Source: Haloarcula sp. CBA1127
GTDB taxonomy: Archaea > Halobacteriota > Halobacteria > Halobacteriales > Haloarculaceae
DNA length: 64,000 nt
Direction: 5' to 3'
Assembly (NCBI RefSeq): GCF_001485575.1
Contig: NZ_BCNB01000006.1
Span: 2,294,001-2,358,000, forward strand
Shown here: positions 32,795-41,561 of the stretch, piece by piece
Layout of the letters: the number at the start of each line of letters is the position of its first letter
Numbering within the stretch: position 1 is the first letter of the stretch
Program-made: the position numbers and the translations under genes
Notes under the pieces: generated by a model
The model's input: only the letters and a program-made list of their open reading frames with translations
Database searches by the model: none
Told to the model about the DNA's origin: nothing

Positions 32795-33658
32795 CTAGTA
32801 GAACTCGCGGACGAGGTCCATCGCGCCCTCGGGCGCGCCGTCTGGAATCTCGGCCATCGAGCCCTCGACGCCCTCACGCTCCTCGAATGGAACGGAATCT
32901 TCATTCTGATACAGGACGCCCATGTACTCCTTCTCGCTTTCGAGGATCTTGTCCTTGGCCTGGTCGCGGTCCGATGGGTCGTGGTCGGTCTCGTCGAGGT
33001 CTACGATGGCGTCGCGGAAGTAGTCGTAGGTGTCCACGTCGTTGAACGTCACACACGGCGAGTAGACGTTCACGAAGCCGAAGCCGTCGTGTTCGACGGC
33101 CTTCTGGACGATCTCGGCGTGTCGCTGTGCGTTCGAGGAGAACGACTGCGCGATGAACGTCGCGCCGGAGGCTAGGGCGAGGGCCTTGGGGTTGACCGGC
33201 GGCTGGTTCGGGCCGTCGGGCGAGGTCGAGGTCTCGAAGTCCTCACGCGAGGTCGGCGAGGCCTGCCCCTTGGTCAGCCCGTAGATCCGGTTGTCCATCA
33301 CGACGTAGCTCATGTCGACGTTGCGCCGTACCGCGTGGATGAAGTGGCCGGCACCGATGGAGTACCCGTCACCGTCACCGCCCGAGACCATCACTTCGAG
33401 GTCCGGGTTGGCCATCTTCACGCCGATGCCCACCGGCAGGGCGCGGCCGTGGACGCCGTGAAGCGCGTAGCTGTGCATGTACGTCCCGATCTTGCCGGAA
33501 CAGCCGATACCGGCGACGATGAAGGTGTTGTCGGGGTCGTTGCCCGTCTCTGCCAGTGCCTTCATCATGCCGTTCATCGTCCCGAAGTCACCGCAGCCGG
33601 GACACCAGGTCGGTTGCTTGTCGGATTTGAAGTCTGTGAAGCGAACGTCGGAACTCAT
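32795..33658 (-). CDS. korB: 2-oxoacid:ferredoxin oxidoreductase, beta subunit
   Basis: 287 aa TPP-binding subunit that decarboxylates a 2-oxoacid and passes electrons to ferredoxin. CPGCGDFGTMNGMMKAL at the N-terminus, GIGCSGKIGTYMHSYALHGVH, and the TPP/Mg motif GGDGDGYSIG with MDNRIYGLTKGQ are all present. Homologues use 2-oxoglutarate (Kor) or pyruvate (Por); Kor is favoured by overall resemblance, not proven. The start overlaps the korA stop (ATGA). Confidence 0.9.
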   Translation of the reverse strand: MSSDVRFTDFKSDKQPTWCPGCGDFGTMNGMMKALAETGNDPDNTFIVAGIGCSGKIGTYMHSYALHGVHGRALPVGIGVKMANPDLEVMVSGGDGDGYSIGAGHFIHAVRRNVDMSYVVMDNRIYGLTKGQASPTSREDFETSTSPDGPNQPPVNPKALALASGATFIAQSFSSNAQRHAEIVQKAVEHDGFGFVNVYSPCVTFNDVDTYDYFRDAIVDLDETDHDPSDRDQAKDKILESEKEYMGVLYQNEDSVPFEEREGVEGSMAEIPDGAPEGAMDLVREFY

Positions 33659-35415
33659 TGTGTTGCCTCCGGGGGTGTGTCAAGCGTCTGCTTGATCTCG
33701 GTTGCCAGTTCGTCTGCTTTGAACCGCACGCCGTTGTACTTGTTGATGCGCTGTACCCGTTCGAGGACGTCGTGCTCAATAACATCCGCAAACTGGCCAG
33801 TGGCGTTACACTCGACGACAATGACGTCCTCTGCGGCTTCGATCTCTTCGGAGAGGTCCGGCCGCGGGAAGATGTACGGCACCGAGAGGAACCGCACGTC
33901 GTAGCCGTCTTCCTCCAGCAGCGTCAGCCCTTCACGCAGGGCCCCTTCGTTGGAGCCCCAAGAGATGACGAGCGTGTCGGCGTCGGGGTCGCCGAACTCG
34001 CGGTAGTCGAAGTCCTCCTGTTCGCGGGCGGTCTCGACTTTCCGCTGGCGCTTGTCGACCTGCTCGATACGCACGTCCGTGTCCTCGGTCCGGCGACCGA
34101 GTTCATCGTGTTCGAGGCCGGTCGTCATGTGTGCGCCGTCGGTCGTGCCGGGGAACGCACGCGGCGAGACCCCGTCGGCGGCCGCGAAGTGGGCCTGGAA
34201 GCGCCCCTTCTCGTCCAGCCAGGTGTCGATTTCGTTTTCGTCGACGACCTTCCCGCGGTCGATTTCGACCTCGTCCATGTCGAAGGTCTCTGGGGAGAAG
34301 GTCTGTTCCGTCACGGCCATCGCGAGGTCCGAGACGAGGAAGACCGGGGTCTGGTACTTCTCGGCGAGGTTGAACGCCTCGACGGTCTTCCAGAAACACT
34401 CCGAGACGGTCGTCGGCGCGACGACGAACCGCGGAATCTCGCCGTGGCCGCCGTACAGCGTCATGTTGAGGTCGCCCTGCTCCTGTTTGGTCGGCATCCC
34501 GGTCGACGGACCGGAGCGCATCACGTCACAGATGACCAGCGGCGTCTCGCTTGTGGCGACCAGTCCGAACGTCTCGGTCATCAGGTCGATACCCGGCCCG
34601 GACGTGGCGGTCATGGCTCGGGCACCGGCACGTGCCGCGCCAAGCGCCATGTTGATGGCCGAGAGTTCGTCCTCGGCCTGAACGACCTTGCCGCCGAACT
34701 GGTCGACGCGACCGGTCATGTACTCCATCACGTCCGTCGCCGGTGTGATGGGGTAGCCGGCGTAGAAGCGACAGCCGGCGGCGATAGCGCCCATGCCGAT
34801 GGCCTCGTCGCCGTTGAGGAGCACGTAGTCCTCGTCGGTGGTCTCCATGTCGTAGTCGAACTCGCCGTACTCCTCTTGGACGTAGTTCTGGCCCTTGCGG
34901 GCGGCCTTCTTGTTGTTCTCGACGATGGCCTCGCCTTTGTCGCCGAAGCGCTTTTCGAGGCTCTCGTCAAGGTTCTCGATGGGGAAGCCGGTGACTTCAC
35001 ACGCCGCGCCCAGTGCGACGACGTTGAGCATGATGGCCCCACCCGCGTCCTCCGCGAGTCGTTTCAGCGGTACTTCAAGTGCTGTCGCGTCGCCGGGAAC
35101 CTCCACGTCCTGCATCGTCGAGCGCTCGCCGTCGTAGATGATGACGGAGTCCTCGTGGAGTTCGTCCTCGTTCTCGTGGATCGTGCGCTCGGTGAGTGCG
35201 ATCAGGATGTCGAGGCGGTCGACGACACTCTCAACCCGGTCGACTGACGTCCGTACCTTGTAGGCAGTGTACCCGCCACGGATGCGGGAGGCGAAGTCCT
35301 TTGAGGTGAAGACGTGTCGACCAGCCCGGGAGAGTGCCTGCGCGAAAATCTTCCCGGTGGAGTCGATTCCATCGCCGGCTTCGCCGCCGATGGCCCAGTT
35401 CAGGTCCTCTGGCAT
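33655..35415 (-). CDS. korA: 2-oxoacid:ferredoxin oxidoreductase, fused gamma-alpha subunit
   Basis: 586 aa. The N-terminal gamma domain (residues 1-190: WAIGGEAGDGIDSTGKIFAQ, RIRGGYTAYKVR) is fused to the alpha pyrimidine-binding part (from about 200: GDEAIGMGAIAAGCRFYAGYPITPATD) and the C-terminal transketolase-C-like domain. This two-subunit layout is the haloarchaeal type that replaces 2-oxoacid dehydrogenase complexes. Start at MPEDLNWAIGGEAGD; upstream frame is not coding. First gene of korA-korB. Confidence 0.92.
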   Translation of the reverse strand: MPEDLNWAIGGEAGDGIDSTGKIFAQALSRAGRHVFTSKDFASRIRGGYTAYKVRTSVDRVESVVDRLDILIALTERTIHENEDELHEDSVIIYDGERSTMQDVEVPGDATALEVPLKRLAEDAGGAIMLNVVALGAACEVTGFPIENLDESLEKRFGDKGEAIVENNKKAARKGQNYVQEEYGEFDYDMETTDEDYVLLNGDEAIGMGAIAAGCRFYAGYPITPATDVMEYMTGRVDQFGGKVVQAEDELSAINMALGAARAGARAMTATSGPGIDLMTETFGLVATSETPLVICDVMRSGPSTGMPTKQEQGDLNMTLYGGHGEIPRFVVAPTTVSECFWKTVEAFNLAEKYQTPVFLVSDLAMAVTEQTFSPETFDMDEVEIDRGKVVDENEIDTWLDEKGRFQAHFAAADGVSPRAFPGTTDGAHMTTGLEHDELGRRTEDTDVRIEQVDKRQRKVETAREQEDFDYREFGDPDADTLVISWGSNEGALREGLTLLEEDGYDVRFLSVPYIFPRPDLSEEIEAAEDVIVVECNATGQFADVIEHDVLERVQRINKYNGVRFKADELATEIKQTLDTPPEATQ

Positions 35416-35620
35416 TATATCCCTCGGGTAGCCAGCGTGGTAGGAAAAGCCTTCCGTAACCGCCCGCGCGCGCACTACTCGCATTCGAGTGAATTCCGGG
35501 GTAGTTTCGAGTGAAAACCGGCATAATAACCCGTATGTTAGAAAACACCAGCAAAAAATGCCGGGAGGCGTGAAACTCCGCGACCGTAACCCCCTTGCCC
35601 AGTCACGGCAACTCTCGGGT

Positions 35621-36256
35621 ATGGATGAACAAGTCCTCGACGTGGTTGCCGTCCGAGATGTCGGACCGGACACCGTGGCGATCGACTTCGAGACACCGGA
35701 CGCCTTCGACGCACAGCCGGGGCAGTTCGTCAAGCTGACGCTGGCCGTTGACGGGGAAGACATCTCGCGGTTCTATACAATCTCCTCGCCGACGGTCGAC
35801 GAGGCGTTCGAGATTACCGTCGGCATCGACCCCGACGGCGAGCTAGCCCCCCAGCTCGGCGCGCTTGAAGCGGGCGACGGTGTCCGCATTGCCGGGCCGT
35901 TCGGGTCGGATTACTACGAAGGCGAAAGTCGCGCTGTCGTTCTCGCCGGGGGTCCCGGCGTCGGTCCGGCCGTGGGTATCGCCGAGCGCGCACTGGACGA
36001 CGGCAACGAGGCCGCAGTCGTGTATCAGGACGATGCGCCGGTCCACGAGGACCGACTGGACGCGCTCGCCGAGGCCGGGGCGCTCGTCTCGGTCATCGAC
36101 AGCGAGGAGTCCCTGACTGAGCCGGTCGCCGACGCCATCGAGGACGGCGGACAGGTGTTCATTTACGGCTTCGCGGACTTCCTCGACGCCGCCACGGAAG
36201 CGCTGGAAGCTGCGGGGGTCAACACTGACGACGCGAAAGTCGAGAACTTCGGATAG
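35621..36256 (+). CDS. Ferredoxin reductase-type FAD/NAD oxidoreductase
   Basis: 211 aa. FAD domain with RFYTISSPTV (R-x-Y-T/S-x-S) at about residues 45-54, then NAD(P) domain GGPGVGPAVGIAERAL at about 108-123 and a C-terminal KVENFG. It lacks an iron-sulfur domain. Divergent from korA-korB with 205 bp between starts, so it may recycle ferredoxin made by Kor, but that is inference. Start at MDEQVLDVVAV. Confidence 0.84.
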   Translation: MDEQVLDVVAVRDVGPDTVAIDFETPDAFDAQPGQFVKLTLAVDGEDISRFYTISSPTVDEAFEITVGIDPDGELAPQLGALEAGDGVRIAGPFGSDYYEGESRAVVLAGGPGVGPAVGIAERALDDGNEAAVVYQDDAPVHEDRLDALAEAGALVSVIDSEESLTEPVADAIEDGGQVFIYGFADFLDAATEALEAAGVNTDDAKVENFG

Positions 36257-36328
36257 GTCGGTCGAGTGCCGTTCGAGCGCTGTCTTATCGGCTGGCTATA
36301 ATTCCACGATACACCGCTGGGAGCGGTG

Positions 36329-37195
36329 TTAGCTTTCCTCACCGACGTCCGACGCTCGAACGGTCATCACCGGAACCGGCGAGGTTCGGACCAGTTTTTC
36401 GGCAACGCTGCCCAGCAGGTAGCGGTCGATGCCGGTGCGGCCGTGAGTTCCGATGACGACGAGGTCGGCATCAGCTTCCTCAATAGCGTCGAGGATGGTC
36501 CGATACGGGACGCCGTGAGCGATAGCTGTCTCGACGGTTTCGACCCCCATCTCGGAGAGTCGGTCGGACGTATTCTCGACCGCATCCGTCGCGACTGACT
36601 CCAATTCGTCGACGATAACGCTCGACCCGACATCGACACCGAGCGACCGCGTGTCAACAACCGAAACGAGATGAACGGTGGCATCGGTTGCGCTTGCGAG
36701 CGCGCCCGCCGGTTCAATCGCTGCCTCCGCGCCGCTACTGCCGTCGGTCGGGAGCAGAATGTCGTCGAACGAGACGGTCCCCGGCTCCGCGTCGGCTTTG
36801 ACCGAGAGGACCGGTACGTCGGCGAGGCGGACGACCTTCTCGGTCACGCTGCCGAGGAGGAACCGCCGGACACCGGTGCGGCCGTGGGTCCCCATGATGA
36901 TGAGGTCGATGTCGTTCTCGTCGCCGTAGTCAAGCACCGCGTCGTGGACGACCCCCTCGCGGACCGCGGCGGTGACGGACAGGCCTTCGGTGTCGACGTG
37001 GTCAGCCTGTGACTCGATGAACGCTTCTGCTGGGGAGTCGCCATCGTAGTCCCAGTCGTCCGTGGGTCCGTGCTCGTCGACGACCGAGAGGACGTGGACG
37101 GTTGCATCGTGAGTGCTGGCGAGCGTCGCGGCGACCTCGAACGCGCGCTCGGAACCGGGGCTTCCGTCGGTCGGAACGAGGATTCTGTCGAACAT
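36329..37195 (-). CDS. Universal stress protein with two UspA domains
   Basis: 288 aa formed by two tandem UspA domains. Each begins with an ILVPTDGSPGSERA/ILLPTDGSSGAEAA strand and ends with the ATP-binding motif (GTHGRTGVRRFLLGS and GTHGRTGIDRYLLGS). The second domain starts at about residue 147. Tandem UspA proteins act as internal dimers. Single gene. Confidence 0.92.
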   Translation of the reverse strand: MFDRILVPTDGSPGSERAFEVAATLASTHDATVHVLSVVDEHGPTDDWDYDGDSPAEAFIESQADHVDTEGLSVTAAVREGVVHDAVLDYGDENDIDLIIMGTHGRTGVRRFLLGSVTEKVVRLADVPVLSVKADAEPGTVSFDDILLPTDGSSGAEAAIEPAGALASATDATVHLVSVVDTRSLGVDVGSSVIVDELESVATDAVENTSDRLSEMGVETVETAIAHGVPYRTILDAIEEADADLVVIGTHGRTGIDRYLLGSVAEKLVRTSPVPVMTVRASDVGEES

Positions 37196-37294
37196 CGGGT
37201 GTCGCTATTCACCGCCGTCGGTGATAAAGTATCGTGGCGGATGGAGGAACTGACCGGGAGAGGGCGACGGTGGTGCCACAAGAACAGAACAAAG

Positions 37295-37302
37295 CCTATA
37301 AC
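37295..37302 (+). promoter_or_regulatory. TATA box of the zinc-ribbon regulator gene
   Basis: CCTATAAC centred 26 bp before the ATG at 37324. It decides the start of that gene. Confidence 0.55.
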
Positions 37303-37323
37303 AGTCGGATGCCAATTTTTCCC

Positions 37324-37614
37324 ATGCGCGAGGCAAGTCGAACGACGCGCCAGCGCATCGCTGACCAACTACGCGACGAAGCGATGGCCGCCGGGACAAT
37401 CGCCAACGAGTTCGAAATACAGACCAGCGACGCGCTCACGCACGTAGAGCATATATCGAAATCTCTGGAATCGACCGACGAACAGCTTCTCGTCGCGCCG
37501 CCCGAGTGCGAGGAGTGCGGCTTCACGGACTTCGACGACTTGACGAACCGACCGAGTCGATGCCCGGAGTGTAAATGCGAAGCCGTCTCGGAGCCGGCGT
37601 ACCGGATCAGCTGA
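37324..37614 (+). CDS. Predicted HTH regulator with C-terminal zinc ribbon
   Basis: 96 aa. Residues 1-55 form a winged-helix-like part (MREASRTTRQRIADQLRDEA, then AGTIANEFEIQTSDALTHVE). Residues 60-96 hold CEECGFTDF and CPECKCEAV, a zinc ribbon. A CCTATAAC box centred at 37298, 26 bp before this ATG, supports the leaderless start at 37324 rather than the ATG at 37309 or the longer frame from 37234. Target genes are unknown. Confidence 0.78.
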   Translation: MREASRTTRQRIADQLRDEAMAAGTIANEFEIQTSDALTHVEHISKSLESTDEQLLVAPPECEECGFTDFDDLTNRPSRCPECKCEAVSEPAYRIS

Positions 37615-37651
37615 TACAGGACCGATTCCCAGCGGCATCGATTCTGTGCGC

Positions 37652-38068
37652 TCAGTTCCCGGAGAAGCCGATGCGACCGCGTGAGGAAAGGTCATGATTG
37701 CCGGAGGGTCCCTGATTTTCGAACTCGTAGCGCTCGTCAGTCAGGTAGACATCACCGTCCTCAGTAGTGATCGCGACTTCCTCCAGCACTGCCCCCTCGC
37801 AGGGACCGTAGTTACACAGCCCCGACTCGGATTCGAACGTCGCCCCGTGTTTCTCACACACCAGTTCCCCGTTACGAACCGTCGCCCCACTGCCTTTGTC
37901 AAGCCGGACATCTGTCCAGTGTGGACAGTAGTTCTCGAACGCGACGACGGCATCGGACAACTCAACGATAATCGCTTCTTTCGTGTCGAACCCGTCACGA
38001 ACAGTGAACAGAAAGGTTCCATCGTCTGGCACTTCATCCAGCGCGACGATACGGCTGTCCTCGTCCAT
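37652..38068 (-). CDS. Rieske-type 2Fe-2S ferredoxin
   Basis: 138 aa. Cluster ligands in NYCPHWTDVRLDKG (Cys, His) and LVCEKHGATFESESG (Cys, His), as in the ferredoxin components of ring-hydroxylating dioxygenases and nitrite reductase small subunits. It has no signal peptide or anchor, so it is cytoplasmic. Start at MDEDSRIV; the ATG 15 codons upstream gives a basic extension unlike the family. No oxygenase gene is adjacent, so the partner is unknown. Confidence 0.87.
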   Translation of the reverse strand: MDEDSRIVALDEVPDDGTFLFTVRDGFDTKEAIIVELSDAVVAFENYCPHWTDVRLDKGSGATVRNGELVCEKHGATFESESGLCNYGPCEGAVLEEVAITTEDGDVYLTDERYEFENQGPSGNHDLSSRGRIGFSGN

Positions 38069-38557
38069 ACTACGCATCCCTAAGGATGTGAGCCGTTTCA
38101 AACCGCCGGTCACGGCGAGTAGCGCGGAACGTAGCTCCGCAGACAGTTGTGGTGGGAATCAAGTCGCCAAAGCCGTGAACGGCCACCAAGCGGGTCCCGG
38201 ATGCGAACCACTCGTCGGGATTCTGATGTCCACTGGCACGTCGGGTTCTGAGTTGCGTCTCGCTATTGGCGGTGTGGAGCGCGAAGACGTGGTGTGAACG
38301 AGCCGTCTCGATACAGAGTGAGTTTGTAATTAATAAATCAGATAAGAAACACGTTCTCAACGCTGTATATACCTAGAGTCGAAAGTGTGTGTAGATGGCG
38401 GCTCTGTCGACGATTCTTTCCCTGATTAGCATTCAGGTACTCTCGAACTCTGATACATAATTCTACTATCACTACCAACTATTTATTATGATGTAGTGTT
38501 TCATCATTCTTTGCAGATGTGCATGGTAGATAACATGAGACACACCTTCGATTCCAG
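38069..38557. other. 489-bp intergenic region before the amylase gene
   Basis: The left part (38069-38310) has normal GC content and no recognisable gene; it might be a decayed one. The right part (about 38311-38540) is unusually AT-rich for this genome, with several TATA-like boxes (GTAATTAATAAATC near 38326, TGTATATACC near 38364, CTATTTATTATG near 38479, TAGATAAC near 38528). The last lies 28 bp before the amylase ATG. A complex regulated amylase promoter is likely. Confidence 0.45.
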
Positions 38558-39859
38558 ATGAACAGAACCCAAATAACCGGCAGTGGCCGAGCGTCTCGGC
38601 GAACTGTGCTGAAAGGGATTGGCGCGCTCGGTGCTGCAGTATTCGGCACCGCCACATCGCTCGGCAGTAGCGCCGCCGTCGGTGATAGCGCGGTGTACCA
38701 GTACTACCACACAGACTGGACAGAAGTCACAGCGACGCTGGAAACAGTCGCACAACAGGGCTACGATGCAATTCAGGTCCCACCCGCCCATCGGAGCCGC
38801 CTCGATCGGAGCCATCAAAACGGTGTCACCGACCCACCGCTGGGGTACCAGCCCGTCGATCTGACGGATTTCAACAGCGTGTTCGGCACAGAGGCCGAGT
38901 ACGAGGCGATGGTTCAGGAGGCCCACAATCAGGGCCTCGACGTCGTCGCCGACGCAGTCATCAACCACATGGCTGCAAACGACGACTTCCGGGACGCGCC
39001 GGGCATTACGTTCGAGGACCTCCCTCGGTTCAGCGAACGCGACTTCCACCCGAAAGACGACATTAACTACGACGATCCAGAGTCGGTCGAGGACGACTGG
39101 CTCGTCGGGCTGAAAGACCTGAAACAGACGTCCGAATACGTCCGCGGCGAGTTACAGAACTACGTCCAGAAGTACGCGGACCTCGGTGTCGACGGCATTC
39201 GCTGGGACGCCGCCAAACACGTCCCCGAGTCATTTTTCGCCGACTACGCGAACCAGTGGGCCGACGACCTCGATCTCTGGACAGTGGGTGAGGTGCTCGA
39301 TGGCGATGTCAGCGTCTGCCAGGGGTACGCCGACACGGAGATGTCCGTCACTGACTACCCACTCTATTACACGATGAAAGAGGAGACGTTCCACAGCGGC
39401 GGCGATATGCAGGCGCTCGACGGCGCCGGCATGGTGAATCAGTCGCCGTTCCAGGCGTTCACGTTCGTTTCAAACCACGACAGCGGGCCGCCGGACTACG
39501 AGAAACTCGCGTACGCCTACATCCTCACATACGAGGGGTATCCACGGGTGTACAGCAACCGTATCAGTGTCGACGACGACGGCATCCGGAACCTCCTCTG
39601 GATCCGGAACAACCTCGCAAGCGGCGACGCTCAGACCCGTCACGTCGATCAGGACCTGTACATCTACGAGCGCAAAGGGAACCTCCTCGTCGGCCTGAAC
39701 CGTGCGAGCGGCCAGCGGAGCAAGTGGGTCCCCACAAGCTGGACGAACCAGGCACTCAACGATTACAGCGGCAACGCGGGCAATATCTCGACCAACGGTG
39801 ACAGCTGGGTCCAGATCACCGTTCCCGCAACAAGTTGGGTCTGCTACGCACCCGAGTAG
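38558..39859 (+). CDS. amyH: Tat-secreted alpha-amylase, GH13
   Basis: 433 aa. The twin-arginine signal SRRTVLKGIGALGAAVFGTA marks folded export. The GH13 barrel shows all four signature regions: DAVINH (I), GIRWDAAKH with nucleophile Asp (II), GEVLD with acid/base Glu (III) and FVSNHD with the third catalytic Asp (IV). A C-terminal beta domain follows (about 350-433). It hydrolyses starch outside the cell. The symbol follows the Haloarcula hispanica amylase that it resembles in size and signal, from memory. Confidence 0.92.
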   Translation: MNRTQITGSGRASRRTVLKGIGALGAAVFGTATSLGSSAAVGDSAVYQYYHTDWTEVTATLETVAQQGYDAIQVPPAHRSRLDRSHQNGVTDPPLGYQPVDLTDFNSVFGTEAEYEAMVQEAHNQGLDVVADAVINHMAANDDFRDAPGITFEDLPRFSERDFHPKDDINYDDPESVEDDWLVGLKDLKQTSEYVRGELQNYVQKYADLGVDGIRWDAAKHVPESFFADYANQWADDLDLWTVGEVLDGDVSVCQGYADTEMSVTDYPLYYTMKEETFHSGGDMQALDGAGMVNQSPFQAFTFVSNHDSGPPDYEKLAYAYILTYEGYPRVYSNRISVDDDGIRNLLWIRNNLASGDAQTRHVDQDLYIYERKGNLLVGLNRASGQRSKWVPTSWTNQALNDYSGNAGNISTNGDSWVQITVPATSWVCYAPE

Positions 39860-39933
39860 GCCGCGGACGCGGGCACCAGTCAGCTAGCACGCCAGCGATC
39901 CACGCTGGCTTGCTTTCTACCCCCTCAGTGCAA

Positions 39934-40806
39934 TCAGTACTGTTGCTCCTCGATGCGCTCGTCGAACAGCCGCTGGAGGAGCTTCGTCATCGGCCCGCTC
40001 CCGACGGAGATGCCGTCGACGGTCTCGATCGGCCGGATCTCCCACGTCGAGTTTGTGAGAAACGCCTCATCGGCGTCGCGCAGGGCATCGAGCGAGTAGT
40101 GGCCGGTTTCGACGGGGAAGTCCTCGCCGCGAGCGATGTCCATCACCACGTCGCGGGTAACACCCGGCAACAGGTCGAGGTCCGTACTCGGGGTCCGGAG
40201 ACCGTTGTCCGTGACGAAAAAGAGGTTGCTCGTCGCCCCTTCTGCCAGATTTCCGTCCATGTCCCGGATGAGACACTCGTCGGCTGGGTCGCCGCCAGCG
40301 GCGGCCTTCCGGAGTTCGAGTCGGCCGAGAATTCCGTTGAGGTAGTTGTGAGTCTTCGCGTCCGCCGGAACGGCCTCGCTGGGAATCCGTCGGGTCCGGA
40401 CCGTCTGAACCGACGCCGGTTCGTCCCAGACGCGCTCGCCGTCAAGCCCGCCCCGCGGGAGTTCCTTGCAGATGACGACGACAGTTGGGTCGACATCGGC
40501 CCCCGGCGTGAGCTTTCCGGGCTGGACGCCCCGCGTGACAGACAGTCGGACGTACGCCTCCGCTAGATCGTTAGCCGCGAGCGTCTCGTCGACGCGCTCC
40601 CCGAGGTCCTCGGGAACGGCGTCAGCGAAGCCCAGCGTCTCGGCCGTCCGCTGGAGGCGCTCGCGGTGGGCGTCCCACCGGAACGGCTCACCCCCGTAGG
40701 CCCGGAGCGTTTCGAACGCCGCGTCGCCGTACATGAACCCGCGGTCGCGCACCGACACCGTCGCCTCGTCTTCGGGAACGAGCGTCCCGTTTACGTGGTA
40801 TTGCAT
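39934..40806 (-). CDS. pabC: Aminodeoxychorismate lyase-like class IV aminotransferase
   Basis: 290 aa, fold-type IV PLP enzyme. [20 protein letters not shown] at the start, the PLP Lys in DAKTHNYLNGILGRLEL, and DGNLAEGATSNLFFV, which contacts the cofactor. Branched-chain aminotransferases share this fold, but the operon with pabB and pabA indicates formation of 4-aminobenzoate for folate. The start lies inside the pabA 3' end (16-bp overlap). Confidence 0.83.
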   Translation of the reverse strand: MQYHVNGTLVPEDEATVSVRDRGFMYGDAAFETLRAYGGEPFRWDAHRERLQRTAETLGFADAVPEDLGERVDETLAANDLAEAYVRLSVTRGVQPGKLTPGADVDPTVVVICKELPRGGLDGERVWDEPASVQTVRTRRIPSEAVPADAKTHNYLNGILGRLELRKAAAGGDPADECLIRDMDGNLAEGATSNLFFVTDNGLRTPSTDLDLLPGVTRDVVMDIARGEDFPVETGHYSLDALRDADEAFLTNSTWEIRPIETVDGISVGSGPMTKLLQRLFDERIEEQQY

Positions 40807-41561
40807 AGCAGGCAGAAGTTCTCGATCATGGTCTTGCCGTGGTCAGTCAGGATGCTTTCGGGATGGAACTGCACGCCGATGTGCGGGCGGTCGTTGTGGC
40901 GGACGCCCATGACGACCTGCGACTCGTCCGTGCCGTCGTCGGTGACAGAGTCAACTGAAGTCGGTTCCGTCGTGGTCCCAGCAGCACCGCCGTCACTGAC
41001 GGTGTACGCTGTCTCGGTCAGCACGTCGGGGAGGTGCTCGCGGTCGACTGCCAGCGAGTGGTAGCGCCCGACCTCGAACGGGTCTGAGATGTCTTCGAAC
41101 ACACCTGTGCCGTCGTGGGTAACTGACGATGATTTGCCGTGGACGACCGCCTCGGCGTGGCCGACGGGCGCACCGTTGGCCGCACACAGCGCCTGATGGC
41201 CGAGACAGACTCCCAGCGTCGGGTACTCCAACTCTTCGAATATCGGAATCGAGACGCCAGCCTCCTCGGGTGTCCCTGGCCCCGGCGAGACGACGATGCC
41301 GTCGGGGTCCATCTGCTGGATACCTTCTACGTCGATGGCGTCGTTGCGCCGCACAACTACGTCGTCCTCAGTCCCGCCGAGGCGGAGGACCACCTCGCCG
41401 ACGTACTGGACGAGGTTGTACGCGAAGGAATCGTAGTTGTCGATGACCAGCACGGTCGGAGCCAGTGAGTCCGTCGCCGGGCCACCCTCGGCGTCGGTGC
41501 CGCTGTTGCCCCCGCTTTCGCCGCTATCGCCGCTGCCGCCGTTACCATGAGAGTCGCTCAT
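40791..41561 (-). CDS. pabA: Aminodeoxychorismate synthase, glutamine amidotransferase subunit
   Basis: 256 aa class I glutaminase that supplies ammonia. Active-site Cys in [11 protein letters not shown], His and Glu in [12 protein letters not shown], and [17 protein letters not shown] at the start of the domain. A low-complexity Gly/Ser-rich extension of about 33 residues precedes the domain and an acidic insert ([17 protein letters not shown]) lies near residue 205. TrpG of anthranilate synthase is nearly identical in motifs; the pabC neighbour decides for PabA. Start overlaps pabB stop by 4 bp. Confidence 0.85.
   Translation of the reverse strand: MSDSHGNGGSGDSGESGGNSGTDAEGGPATDSLAPTVLVIDNYDSFAYNLVQYVGEVVLRLGGTEDDVVVRRNDAIDVEGIQQMDPDGIVVSPGPGTPEEAGVSIPIFEELEYPTLGVCLGHQALCAANGAPVGHAEAVVHGKSSSVTHDGTGVFEDISDPFEVGRYHSLAVDREHLPDVLTETAYTVSDGGAAGTTTEPTSVDSVTDDGTDESQVVMGVRHNDRPHIGVQFHPESILTDHGKTMIENFCLLCNTT

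Noticed and set aside
32604..32904. Open frames crossing the hairpin block between the methyltransferase gene and korB
   Set aside because: They are created by palindromic GC-rich DNA and give low-complexity products.
33658..35247. 529-codon open frame antisense to korA
   Set aside because: Shadow of korA; korA has full family motifs and the antisense product matches nothing I know.
38090..38300. Possible transposase or TnpB remnant before the amylase gene
   Set aside because: The translated frames show no transposase motif and no terminal repeats were found; kept only as an unexplained region.
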